From Azospirillum sp. B21 (GTDB lineage Bacteria > Pseudomonadota > Alphaproteobacteria > Azospirillales > Azospirillaceae), in NCBI RefSeq assembly GCF_008364825.1, contig NZ_VTTO01000008.1, positions 1 to 64,000 on the forward strand: DNA of 64,000 nucleotides, written 5' to 3'. A program made the translations under genes and the position numbers. Below, one piece after another: positions 44,661 through 53,212 of the stretch. A model generated the notes under the pieces. It was given only the letters and a program-made list of their open reading frames with translations. It did no database searches and was not told the origin of the DNA. Within the stretch, counting starts at the first letter, position 1; the number at the start of each line of letters is the position of its first letter.

Positions 44661-46670
44661 TCACCGGCCGGACAGCATGGAGCCGACCATGGCACGGAAG
44701 GCGTCGACCGCCACCGGCTTGACCAGCACCCGCGTGTTGCGGCCCAGCCCGTCGGCGCCGTCGCCGGGCCGGTCGTCCAATGCCTGGAAGGCATAGCCGG
44801 TCAGGAACAGCACCCTCAGGCCGGGATCGCGCGCCTGCGCCATCTCCGCCAGCTGGCGGCCGTTCAGGCCGGGCAGCCCGACATCGGTCACCAGAAGGTC
44901 GACCGCTTCGGCTTCGCTCAGCCGGGCGAGCGCCTCGGTGCCGTCGGCGGCCTCCAGCGTGGTGTAGCCGTCGCCCTCCAGCACCTCCACCAGCAGCATG
45001 CGGACCAGTTCCTCGTCCTCCACCACCAGCACGGTGCCCCGGCCGGCCCCGGCCCGCTCCGGCGGCGGGGCGGGGAGTTCGGCCGGTCCGGTTCCGTCGT
45101 CGGGGGTGGCAGCGGCAGCGGCAGCGGCATGATCGCGCGGCAGGCACAGATGCACCGCCGTGCCCCGGCCGACCGCGCTGTCGATGCGGACGAAGCCGTC
45201 GGACTGGCGGGCGAAGCCGTAGAGCTGGCTCAGCCCCAGGCCGGTGCCCTGGCCGATCGGCTTGGTGGTGAAGAAGGGCTCGAAGACGCGGGCCAGCACG
45301 TCCGGCGGCATGCCGGTCCCGCTGTCGCGCACGGTCATCGCCACATAATCGCCGGGCGCCACCCCGGGATCGTTGACGAGGTCGGCCGCGGTGAAGCTGG
45401 CGTTGGTGGTCTCCACCGTCACGGTTCCGCCGCCGGGCATGGCGTCGCGCGCGTTGATGACCAGGTTCAGCAGGGCGCTTTCGATCTGGTTCACGTCGGC
45501 ACGGACCGGCCACAGCGGCTCCTCCAGCCGGCGTTCCAGCCGGATCGTCTCGCCGACCGACCGACGCAGCAGGTCCCACAGCCCCACCACCAGCGTGTTC
45601 AGGTCGGCGCGCTCCGGCTTCAGCGGCTGGCGCCGGGCGAAGGCCAGCAGGCGCCGGGTCAGGGTGGAGGCGCGGTCCACCGCGGCGCGCGCGGTGGCGG
45701 CGAAGGGCGCGATATCGGTGCGGCCGGCCTCCAGCCGCTGTTCGATCAGTTCCAGGCTGCTGCTGATCGCCTGCAGCAGGTTGTTGAAGTCGTGGGCGAC
45801 GCCGCCGGTCAGCTGGCCGACCGCCTCCATCTTCTGCGCCTGGGCCAGGGCCTCGCGCGCCTCGTCCAGCGCCTCCTGGGCCTTGCGGCGTTCGGTGATG
45901 TCGCGGGTGATCTTGGCGAAGCCGCGCAAAACCCCGGCCTCGTCGCGGATGGCGTCGATGACGACGCTGGCCCAGAAGCGCGTGCCGTCCTTGCGCACGC
46001 GCCAGCCCTCCGCCTCGAAGCGGCCCTCGTTCAAGGCGGTGGCGAGCGCCCGCTGCGGCATTCCGGCGGCGCGGTCCTCGTCCGTGTAGAAGCTGGAGAA
46101 ATGCCGGCCGATGATCTCGTCGGCGCCGTAGCCCTTCATCCGCGCCGCGCCCGCATTCCAGCTGCTGATGCGGCCGGTGGTGTCGAGCATGAAGATCGCG
46201 TAGTCGACCACGCCCTGAACCAGCAGGCGGAACTGTTCCTCGCTGCGCCGCAGGGCCTCCTCGGCGATCCTGCGTTCGGTGATGTCGCGGGTGACCTTGG
46301 CGAAGCCCAGCAGCGTCCCGGTCTCGTCGCGGATGGCGCGGATCACAACGCTGGCCCAGAAGCGGGTGCCGTCCTTGCGCACGCGCCAGCCTTCCGCCTC
46401 GAAGCGGCCCTCGGCCGAGGCGGTGGCGAGCGCCCGCTGCGGCATTCCGGCGGCGCGGTCCTCATCCGTGTAGAAGCTGGAGAAATGCCGGCCGATGATC
46501 TCGTCGGCGGTGTAGCCCTTGAAGCGCGCGGCCCCGGAATTCCAGCTGCTGACGATCCCGTTCGGATCGAGCAGATAGATCGCGTAATCGCCGACGCTCT
46601 CGACCAGCAGCTGGAACCGCCGCTCACCGGAGATGGGCTCCCAGGCGGACGTGGCGTGTTCAACCTTCAT
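44661..46670 (-). CDS. PAS-PAS hybrid histidine kinase, 669 aa
   Basis: This cytoplasmic hybrid kinase has two PAS domains almost identical in sequence (DEIIGRHFSSFYTDEDRAAG occurs in each, and both end in TRDITERR). The kinase core follows: MEAVGQLTGGVAHDFNNLLQ, NARDAMPGGG, DSGTGMP, GQGTGLGLSQLYG. A C-terminal receiver (VLVVEDEELVRM, LVTDVGLPGLNG) closes it. There is no transmembrane segment, so it senses an internal signal. ATG at 46670 has GGAAAG upstream. The kinase core resembles the 41032-43272 protein, so the two may share a target. Confidence 0.88.
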   Translation of the reverse strand: MKVEHATSAWEPISGERRFQLLVESVGDYAIYLLDPNGIVSSWNSGAARFKGYTADEIIGRHFSSFYTDEDRAAGMPQRALATASAEGRFEAEGWRVRKDGTRFWASVVIRAIRDETGTLLGFAKVTRDITERRIAEEALRRSEEQFRLLVQGVVDYAIFMLDTTGRISSWNAGAARMKGYGADEIIGRHFSSFYTDEDRAAGMPQRALATALNEGRFEAEGWRVRKDGTRFWASVVIDAIRDEAGVLRGFAKITRDITERRKAQEALDEAREALAQAQKMEAVGQLTGGVAHDFNNLLQAISSSLELIEQRLEAGRTDIAPFAATARAAVDRASTLTRRLLAFARRQPLKPERADLNTLVVGLWDLLRRSVGETIRLERRLEEPLWPVRADVNQIESALLNLVINARDAMPGGGTVTVETTNASFTAADLVNDPGVAPGDYVAMTVRDSGTGMPPDVLARVFEPFFTTKPIGQGTGLGLSQLYGFARQSDGFVRIDSAVGRGTAVHLCLPRDHAAAAAAATPDDGTGPAELPAPPPERAGAGRGTVLVVEDEELVRMLLVEVLEGDGYTTLEAADGTEALARLSEAEAVDLLVTDVGLPGLNGRQLAEMAQARDPGLRVLFLTGYAFQALDDRPGDGADGLGRNTRVLVKPVAVDAFRAMVGSMLSGR
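45891..46555. repeat. 384-bp internal duplication encoding two PAS domains
   Basis: Two segments about 384 bp (128 codons) apart are near identical; CGCTGCGGCATTCCG starts at 46051 and 46435, and over 75 flanking bases differ at only a few positions. The conservation at DNA level points to recent duplication or ongoing gene conversion. Confidence 0.75.
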
Positions 46671-46907
46671 AACAACGACTTTCCGGAACACGGGTGGAGA
46701 GGAAACAAGGCCACCGATGATCCGCGGTCGATGCCGACAGGGTCAATAACCCAATGCGAATAGTCAGGTATTATTCCGCCGCATCACGCGAAATATTCCT
46801 AAAAGAGCCCTCGGGAACTCTGAGAGGGGATCTTCAATCGTCGGGACCGGGACCGGTCGAAAAAGGGTCCGGCGACGGGAAAAGGAGCGAGGGAAAAGAG
46901 GCGGGAT

Positions 46908-46938
46908 AAAAAGGGGCGGGGCGGCGGACCGCCCCGCA
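46908..46938 (-). terminator. Intrinsic terminator of infC
   Basis: On the minus strand a perfect 9-bp stem GCGGGGCGG / CCGCCCCGC with loop TCCG is followed by CCCTTTTTATC. It lies about 30 bp after the infC stop. Confidence 0.85.
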
Positions 46939-46968
46939 TGGTCCCCTTGGCAAGGACCGGTCCCGCGC

Positions 46969-47502
46969 TCAGCGCGGGGCCAGCACCATGACCATCATGC
47001 GGCCTTCGACCCGGGGCATCTGCTCGACCTTGGCGATGTCCTGGAGCTGGTCGCGCACGCGGACGAGCACGTTCAGACCGAGATCCTGGTGCGCCATCTC
47101 GCGACCGCGGAAGCGCATGGTCATCTTGACCTTGTCGCCTTCCTCGATGAAGCGGATGGCGGAGCGCATCTTCACGTCGTAGTCGTGATCGTCGATGTTC
47201 GGCCGAAGTTTGATTTCCTTCAGCTCGATGATCTTCTGCTTCTTCCGCGCCTCGTTGGCCTTCTTCTGCTCCTCGAAGCGGAACTTGCCGTAATCGAGGA
47301 TCTTGCAGACAGGCGGATCCGCCTGGGGCGCCACTTCGACGAGGTCGAGGTCGGCATCTGCGGCGGCTTCCAGCGCTTGGCGGAGCGGCACCACGCCGAC
47401 CATCTCGCCGTCGGCGCCGACGAGTCGGACCATCCGGGCGGTGATTTCACGGTTGAGGCGCGGGCCTTCGCGGACGGGGTCCGCGTCGTAGAGCTTGGCT
47501 AT
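46969..47502 (-). CDS. infC: Translation initiation factor IF-3, apparent AUA start, 177 aa
   Basis: IF-3 binds the 30S subunit and proofreads initiation. The C domain is complete (KIIELKEIKLRPNIDDHDYD, then KVKMTMRFRGREMAH). The ATG at 47433 would omit the conserved N-terminal leader. The frame continues upstream as AKLYDADPVREGPRLNREI, the usual IF-3 N terminus. AGGAG lies 6 nt before an ATA at 47502 in that frame. Non-AUG starts (AUU in E. coli) are known to make infC self-regulated, so ATA is plausible. No rpmI-rplT follows; a terminator does. Confidence 0.9.
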   Translation of the reverse strand: MAKLYDADPVREGPRLNREITARMVRLVGADGEMVGVVPLRQALEAAADADLDLVEVAPQADPPVCKILDYGKFRFEEQKKANEARKKQKIIELKEIKLRPNIDDHDYDVKMRSAIRFIEEGDKVKMTMRFRGREMAHQDLGLNVLVRVRDQLQDIAKVEQMPRVEGRMMVMVLAPR

Positions 47503-47557
47503 GGTGATCTCCTATGGCTGTGGAGGGGTAGAAAAGGACGAGCCCGGGCCGAGAGTC

Positions 47558-47782
47558 TCAGCCCAGGATGTCGAGCACAATCTGCCGCAGTTCGCCCCGG
47601 GTCAAGCCGGACGGCTCCGGATTGGAGCGAAAATCCGACTTTTTGCCGTCAGCTGCGGCGAATTGGCCGGCAGCAGCGTGGGAGGAACGGCGGGTGGCGG
47701 CCAGATGGGCCGGCGCAAGCGCGGACTGGGCGGCGAAATGACCGGTGGAATGAGAAGCGGTCGACAGGATCGGGGTCGTCAT
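47558..47782 (-). CDS. Small hypothetical protein, 74 aa
   Basis: A Ser/Ala/His-rich N terminus (MTTPILSTASHSTGHFAAQS) leads to a short conserved-looking end (PSGLTRGELRQIVLDILG). GGAGG lies about 6 nt before ATG 47782. It is 55 bp upstream of infC on the same strand and may be co-transcribed. No family is recognised. Confidence 0.5.
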   Translation of the reverse strand: MTTPILSTASHSTGHFAAQSALAPAHLAATRRSSHAAAGQFAAADGKKSDFRSNPEPSGLTRGELRQIVLDILG

Positions 47783-48166
47783 GAAAATCCTCCAGGCCGG
47801 ATGGGCGGACCGATGGACTCGGGGGCCGGCCGGCTCTTTCGTGAGTGTGGCGTCTTGAAACGGGAGCCGTTGCGGCGGACACCGCCCGGCAAGGCTCCGA
47901 TAAGCGGGGCCGGCCCCGGAACGGGCATGCCCCCAAAAGGCCGGCGTTCCCCAGGAAAGCTCCCCCTCGATGAACCGGAGGGGGCAGGGAAGCGCACCGC
48001 GAATGCGGTGTCGGCCATGTTCCGAGATGGGGGTGGGGAGAGGTTTTTTCAAGTTGCTCCGCTCATCTCCTCCTTCTGGCTAAGGGGTCTCCAGGGAACG
48101 CGCGAGCGGCCCCATGGTTTCGTCTCCACCGGTCCACCACGAAGGATGGCCGGAAGGAGGGCGGCG
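47783..48166. other. Intergenic region between divergent genes
   Basis: This 384-bp stretch separates the small hypothetical gene from the metallopeptidase gene and should hold promoters for both. Several short GC-rich inverted repeats occur. No gene or named motif is supported. Confidence 0.35.
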
Positions 48167-49066
48167 ATGCGGTGGCAGGGCGGACGGGAAAGCGAGAATG
48201 TCGAGGACCGGCGCGGCCAGGGAGGCTTCGGAGGCGGAGGCCGGGGCGGCATCCGCATCGGCAAGGGCGGGCTGGGCATCGGCGGGGTCGTCGTGCTGCT
48301 GCTGGTGTCGGTGGTGCTGGGCGTCGACCCGATGGTCCTGCTGAACGGCGGCGACCCGGCGGATCAGAGCACGGCCGGGCGGACGCAGATCGGCGAGGCC
48401 GCCCCGCGCAGCCAGGCCGACGACGAGCTGAAGCGCTTCGTCTCCGTCGTGCTGGCCGACACCGAGGACACCTGGCGGGGCCTGTTCCAGCAGATGGGGC
48501 GCCAGTACCGGGACCCGACGCTGGTGCTGTTCACCGGCACGGTGTCGTCGGGCTGCGGCCGGGCCCAGGCGGCGATGGGGCCGTTCTACTGCCCGATGGA
48601 CCAGAAGCTCTACATCGACCTCGGCTTCTACCGCGAGCTGCGCGACCGCTTCCAGGCGCCGGGCGACTTCGCCCAGGCCTATGTCATCGCCCATGAGGTC
48701 GGCCACCATGTGCAAAATCTGCTGGGCATCTCCGATCAGGTGCAGGCGGCCCAGCAGCGGGCGCGCAACCCGGCCGACGCCAACGCCCTGTCGGTGCGGC
48801 TGGAGCTGCAGGCCGACTGCTTCGCCGGACTCTGGGGCAACCACGCCAACCGCGACCGTAAGATGCTGGAACCCGGCGACGTCGAGGAGGCGCTGACCGC
48901 CGCCAGTGCCATCGGCGACGACCGCCTGCAGCGTCAGGCGAGCGGCACCGTCAGCCCCGACAGCTTCACCCATGGCAGCTCCGCCCAGCGCGTCCGCTGG
49001 TTCCGCACCGGCCTGGAAAGCGGCCGGATCGAGGCCTGCGACACCTTCGGCACGGACCGGCTGTGA
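48167..49066 (+). CDS. YpfJ-type neutral zinc metallopeptidase, 299 aa
   Basis: A Gly-rich start (QGGFGGGGRGGIRIGKGGLG) precedes one transmembrane helix (GGVVVLLLVSVVLGV). The metallopeptidase domain follows with the HEVGHH zinc site in YVIAHEVGHHVQNLLG and the glutamate region RLELQADCFAGLWG. The function is poorly known; it is predicted to act in the periplasm. GGAAGGAGG precedes the start. Confidence 0.9.
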   Translation: MRWQGGRESENVEDRRGQGGFGGGGRGGIRIGKGGLGIGGVVVLLLVSVVLGVDPMVLLNGGDPADQSTAGRTQIGEAAPRSQADDELKRFVSVVLADTEDTWRGLFQQMGRQYRDPTLVLFTGTVSSGCGRAQAAMGPFYCPMDQKLYIDLGFYRELRDRFQAPGDFAQAYVIAHEVGHHVQNLLGISDQVQAAQQRARNPADANALSVRLELQADCFAGLWGNHANRDRKMLEPGDVEEALTAASAIGDDRLQRQASGTVSPDSFTHGSSAQRVRWFRTGLESGRIEACDTFGTDRL

Positions 49067-49107
49067 GGGGGGCTGCACGCCGACAGGGAACTGATACGGC
49101 GGGCAAG

Positions 49108-49246
49108 ATCCACACGGATGTCACGGATTTGAGCACGGATTTCACGGATATCCGAACCGGCACCGCGCCGGCTGTCCGGGAACAACAGCGAAGCGGAGAA
49201 ACATTCGTGAAATCCGTGGCTAAATCCGTGACATCCGTGTCGATCT
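49108..49246. repeat. Long inverted repeat with internal CACGGAT units
   Basis: Arms of about 40 bp (49108-49150 and 49203-49246) are near-perfect reverse complements and each contain several CACGGAT repeats. The spacer is about 50 bp. The element lies between the metallopeptidase and higA and could form a large hairpin. It resembles repetitive intergenic palindromes, but no family is assigned. Confidence 0.7.
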
Positions 49247-49323
49247 TGTTTTCCGATGCGCAACTGATTGGGGCTATGATCGACGCACCCCGGTGTTCTA
49301 TCGCAGCCACCGAGATGTGAGTC

Positions 49324-49641
49324 ATGAGCCATCCCGCCACCGACAATCTGCCACCCATCCATCCCGGCGAGTTCCTGCGCGACGAGCTGGAGGCGCTGGG
49401 CCTCAGCGCCCGGCGCTTTGCCGAGCATATCGGCGTGCCGCCCAACGCGGTGACCGAGATCATGAACGGCGAGCGCCGGATCACCGCCCCGATGGCGCTG
49501 AGACTGGGCAAGGCCTTCGGAACCGACGCCCGCTATTGGACCAACCTGCAGAGCATCTTCGAAACCAAGGTCGCGCGGGCGGAAATCGGCGACGCGCTGG
49601 ACGCCATCAAGCCGCTGCCGCATCTGGGCAAGGCGGCTTAA
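49324..49641 (+). CDS. higA: HigA-type antitoxin, 105 aa
   Basis: It matches XRE-family HigA antitoxins: PIHPGEFLRDELEALGLSARRFAEHI is the family N terminus and the HTH follows (VPPNAVTEIMNGERRITAPMALRLGKAF), then GTDARYWTNLQSIFE. Normally higB (RelE-like toxin) lies upstream. Here the upstream 250 bp hold only the inverted repeat, so this antitoxin seems unpartnered. Its 3' end overlaps the convergent gene by 4 bp. Confidence 0.85.
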   Translation: MSHPATDNLPPIHPGEFLRDELEALGLSARRFAEHIGVPPNAVTEIMNGERRITAPMALRLGKAFGTDARYWTNLQSIFETKVARAEIGDALDAIKPLPHLGKAA

Positions 49642-50504
49642 CCCCCCGCCCCGCGCATGAGCCGCAGATAGTCGAGCACGCGGGCGGTGCGCCAGTCGGG
49701 GTCGGCCCAGCAGGCGGCTTCGCGCGCGCGGCGGCAGGCCGCCACCGCTTCCAGCCGGGGTTGGCCGGTCAGCGGGCGCAGGTCGGCGGGGATGGCGGCG
49801 AGACAGGCGGCGGCGAGTTCCGCGGGCGGGGCGGGGGCGGTCTCCAGCCAGCGTTCGGCATCCCGGAAGCGGTCGCGGCACATCAGGGCGATCATGTAGT
49901 CGCAGGCCGATTGCAGGCCGGGAGCCAGCCGGCCGGGGCTGACCGACAGCATGGGCAGCAGGGGAGCCAGGGTCGGCGCCAGATGGTTGGCGTAGAGCGC
50001 CGCCCCCCAATAGCGCTCCGCCGTCTGCCGGAAATGGTCGAGGTCGCGCACCGGCACCAGGCCGGAGGACTCGATGGGCAGGATCTCCACCTTCGGCTTG
50101 GTCACCACCACCGTGTCGTTCGACACGTCGACATAGAGCGCGCCGATCTGCAGCGCGTTCTGGAAATACTGCTCGCGCAGGACCCCCCAGACGCTCTGCA
50201 GCACGCCGCCCTCCTCGACGAAGGTGCGTAGCGCGCGCTCCACCGGGCCGGCCGGCTGGGCCAGACGCTGGAAGAGGCGGGTGAAGAGGTCGCGGGTGAT
50301 CTCCTCGCAGCGGCCATAGGGATAGGGCTTGCCGCCGGCCGGCGGCAGACCGGCGAGCGCCCGGTCGCTCTCCTCGCGGAGCGCCATGAAGTAGCCGTAG
50401 AGCACTGCCGGATCACCGCCCAGGTGGCGGGCGGTCAGCGCCGACTGGCGCTCGTCCACCGGGGCGATCTGCTGGGGCAGGAGGGGCAGGGAGTGCTGCA
50501 TCAT
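49638..50504 (-). CDS. Hypothetical protein, 288 aa
   Basis: No family was recognised. The protein is soluble, with helical segments (LFTRLFQRLAQPAGPVERALR), a central strand-rich block (GALYVDVSNDTVVVTKPKVEIL), and an Ala-rich C terminus. Start codons at 50504 and 50501 adjoin. It is divergent from the nucleotide-sugar dehydrogenase gene by 180 bp. Confidence 0.6.
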   Translation of the reverse strand: MMQHSLPLLPQQIAPVDERQSALTARHLGGDPAVLYGYFMALREESDRALAGLPPAGGKPYPYGRCEEITRDLFTRLFQRLAQPAGPVERALRTFVEEGGVLQSVWGVLREQYFQNALQIGALYVDVSNDTVVVTKPKVEILPIESSGLVPVRDLDHFRQTAERYWGAALYANHLAPTLAPLLPMLSVSPGRLAPGLQSACDYMIALMCRDRFRDAERWLETAPAPPAELAAACLAAIPADLRPLTGQPRLEAVAACRRAREAACWADPDWRTARVLDYLRLMRGAGG

Positions 50505-50686
50505 GGCGGGCGGGATCCGTCGTTTCCCGGCAAATTGGCACCCTTCGCCCTCCCGGTGCCAGAGTTTCCGATCCCCGCACCCCATACGGAACGGAGGGTT
50601 GCGCAAAGCCGTGCCGGCCGTCACACATTCGACTGCCGCAGGCGGGATGCCCGTCCGGGCGGCCCAGTCCTTTCGAACGGAACGGC

Positions 50687-52078
50687 ATGATGAGCACAGC
50701 GGCCCCGCAGCCCGATCTCCAGGCGCCCGATCTCCAGGCACCCGACATCCAGTCTCTGGAAAGCGCCTATCGCGGCCGCAGCGCGCGGGTGGCGGTTATC
50801 GGGCTCGGCTATGTCGGGCTGCCGCTGGCCCTGGCGCTGACCGGGGCCGGCTTCGCGGTCACCGGCTTCGACATCGACCCGGCCAAGGCGGCGGCGCTGA
50901 ACGGCGGGCGCTCCTACATCCGGCAGATCGCCGACGCGCGCGTCGCGGAAGCGGTGGCGACCGGGCGGTTCCGGGCGACGACCGACGCGGATGAGTTCGC
51001 CGCCTGCGACGCCGTGATCGTCTGCGTCCCCACCCCGCTGTCGCCGCAGCGCGAACCCGATCTGAGCTTCGTCGAGGCCTCCACCCGCCTGATCCGCGAC
51101 CGGCTGCGGCCGGGCCAACTGGTGGTGCTGGAATCGACAACCTGGCCCGGCACCACCGACGAGGTGATGCGGCCGATCCTGGAGGAGACCGGGCTGGTCA
51201 GCGGGCGGAACTTCTTCCTGGCCTATTCGCCCGAACGCGAGGACCCCGGCAACATCACCTTCACCACCAGCACCATCCCCAAGGTGGTCGGCGGCGACGA
51301 CGAGGGCGCGCGCCGGCTGGCGGTGGCGCTCTACGAGCAGGTGGTGCCGCAGGTGGTGCCGGTGTCCGGCACGCGGGCGGCGGAGGCGACCAAGCTGACC
51401 GAGAACATCTTCCGCTCCGTCAACATCGCCCTGGTGAACGAGCTGAAGATCGTCTTCGAGCCGATGGGCATCGACATCTGGGAGGTGATCGAGGCGGCCA
51501 AGACCAAGCCCTTCGGCTTCATGCCCTTCTATCCCGGCCCCGGGCTGGGCGGCCACTGCATCCCGATCGACCCCTTCTACCTGACCTGGAAGGCGCGCGA
51601 GTACCAGATCTCCACCCGCTTCATCGAACTGGCGGGCGAGGTCAACACGATGATGCCGCGCCATGTGGTGGACCGCTTGGCCGTGGCGCTCGACCGCCGC
51701 GCCGGCATCGGGCTCAGCCGGTCGCGCATCCTGCTGGTCGGCATGGCCTACAAGAAGAACGTCGACGACAGCCGTGAGTCGCCCGGCCTGCGGCTGATGG
51801 AAATGCTGCTGGAGCGCGGGGCGGCGGTCGACTACCACGACCCCTTCATCCCCGTGCTGCCGGTTACCCGCGAGCATGCGGCGCTTGCAGGCCGCCGCTC
51901 GGTCGACTGGACGGCGGAGACGCTGGCGGGGTTCGACGCGGCGGTGATCGTCACCGACCATGACGGCATCGACTATCGGAGTTTGGCCGCCCATTGCCCG
52001 CTGGTGGTCGATACCCGCAACGCCATGCGCACCGTGGAGGGCATCGAGGGCTTCGCCGACCGCATCGTGAAGGCCTGA
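50687..52078 (+). CDS. Nucleotide-sugar dehydrogenase (UDP-GlcNAc/UDP-ManNAc 6-dehydrogenase type), 463 aa
   Basis: This enzyme oxidises C6 of a UDP-sugar to a uronic acid with NAD. The Rossmann motif VAVIGLGYVGLPLALAL, the VPTPL loop, the central helix EATKLTENIFRSVNIALVNE, and the catalytic Cys in GLGGHCIPIDPFYL are all present. The C-terminal UDP-binding domain contains LVGMAYKKNVDDSRESP. It matches the WbpA/WbpO/TviB group. It provides uronic-acid precursors for surface polysaccharide. An N-terminal DLQAPDLQAPD repeat is unusual. Confidence 0.9.
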   Translation: MMSTAAPQPDLQAPDLQAPDIQSLESAYRGRSARVAVIGLGYVGLPLALALTGAGFAVTGFDIDPAKAAALNGGRSYIRQIADARVAEAVATGRFRATTDADEFAACDAVIVCVPTPLSPQREPDLSFVEASTRLIRDRLRPGQLVVLESTTWPGTTDEVMRPILEETGLVSGRNFFLAYSPEREDPGNITFTTSTIPKVVGGDDEGARRLAVALYEQVVPQVVPVSGTRAAEATKLTENIFRSVNIALVNELKIVFEPMGIDIWEVIEAAKTKPFGFMPFYPGPGLGGHCIPIDPFYLTWKAREYQISTRFIELAGEVNTMMPRHVVDRLAVALDRRAGIGLSRSRILLVGMAYKKNVDDSRESPGLRLMEMLLERGAAVDYHDPFIPVLPVTREHAALAGRRSVDWTAETLAGFDAAVIVTDHDGIDYRSLAAHCPLVVDTRNAMRTVEGIEGFADRIVKA

Positions 52079-52132
52079 AGATACCCGGTTCGCGGGAGGA
52101 GGGACGCCCCCTCCCGCGGACCGGTGCGGGGC

Positions 52133-52810
52133 TCAGAGTTCCTCTTCGCCGCCGAAATCGCCCCAGCCGCTGTCCTCGACCGTCTGTTCGACATGGTCGG
52201 TGGCGGCGGTGGCCGCGTCGGTGGCGGCGGTCGCGGCCTCAGCCGCCACCGCCTCGCCGCCCGAGAACATGCTGGACAGCGCGCTGCCGATCAGCATGCC
52301 GCCGGCGACGCCGGCCGCCGTCTGCATGGCGCCGGCCATGAAACCGCCGCCGGCGCGCGGCTGCTGGGCATAGCCGGCGACGCGCGGGTCGCCGTAGGCG
52401 GGAGTGCCGGGAGCAGCAGGCGGACGGCCCCATGGCGAACCGGCCGGCGAACCGGCCGGCGTGGCGGCAGCGGCCGGGGCCGCCGGATATGACGGCTGCG
52501 GAGCAGGGCGGCTGGTACCGCCGAACAGGCTGCCGAACAGACCGCCACCGCCGGACTGGGCCGGGGCGGCTGCAGGGGCGGGACGCTCGCGCAGCTGGCG
52601 CTCCAGCTCCTCGTTGCGGCCCTGGGAGGCGGCGAGCGCCTGTTCCATCATCACGATGGCCTGCGCCATCAGGTAGGGGGCGGCCGGCTGGCGGGCGATC
52701 CGTTCGCGGATCAGCACCTCGGCCTCGGGATCGCGCGGGCCGGATTGCGCCTCGGCCTGATGCAGCTTGGCGAACAAGTCGTCGATGATCTGGCGTTCGG
52801 TCTGGTCCAT
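52133..52810 (-). CDS. DUF2076 family protein, 225 aa
   Basis: The N terminus (MDQTERQIIDDLFAKLHQAE, then PRDPEAEVLIRERI and PYLMAQAIVMMEQAL) is a typical DUF2076 start. A Gly/Pro/Ala-rich linker, a Gly-rich hydrophobic segment (GGGFMAGAMQTAAGVAGGML) and an acidic end follow. The function is unknown. ATG at 52810 is chosen; the longer frame is not supported. Confidence 0.85.
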   Translation of the reverse strand: MDQTERQIIDDLFAKLHQAEAQSGPRDPEAEVLIRERIARQPAAPYLMAQAIVMMEQALAASQGRNEELERQLRERPAPAAAPAQSGGGGLFGSLFGGTSRPAPQPSYPAAPAAAATPAGSPAGSPWGRPPAAPGTPAYGDPRVAGYAQQPRAGGGFMAGAMQTAAGVAGGMLIGSALSSMFSGGEAVAAEAATAATDAATAATDHVEQTVEDSGWGDFGGEEEL

Positions 52811-53212
52811 GGCGATGCTCGTCTTCATGAAGAGGTTGAAAGAAAGGTTCCGCGACCGGCGCCGACTGCCCGAAGCAACGCCAGGCGTGGGCGGCGCGCC
52901 GAAGGGGCGGCGCGCGTCGGGGAAGCGGCGGGGGCGGGAAGGGGCGGAAGCCGGGGGCGGCATCTCAGGGATGGTCCAAGGGGTGAGGACATCAGTCCCT
53001 CCAAGTGCGGTCACGCCCGTCGGCGCAAAAGCAGGTGAAGAGATCCGACATCGCGACCACGTCTAAGTCGCCAGAGGGGCCCGGATCCAGGTGTTGAGCA
53101 CGTGGCCCCGTCCCGCTTTCCTGTCAAGACGGCACCCGCACAATTTGCGCCCCAAGGGGGCCGGGCCTGGACGGGGCCTGGACCGGCGATTTTCCCCATC
53201 CTATAAGAGGCC
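52811..53212. other. Intergenic region, no supported gene
   Basis: This 402-bp stretch separates the divergent DUF2076 and TPR genes. It is GC-rich with short inverted repeats (GGCGGCGCGCC near 52890) but no ORF with recognisable content. Confidence 0.35.

Noticed and set aside
44322..46763. 813-aa plus-strand ORF opposite the PAS kinase
   Set aside because: Antisense shadow; its apparent repeats are just the reverse of the PAS duplication.
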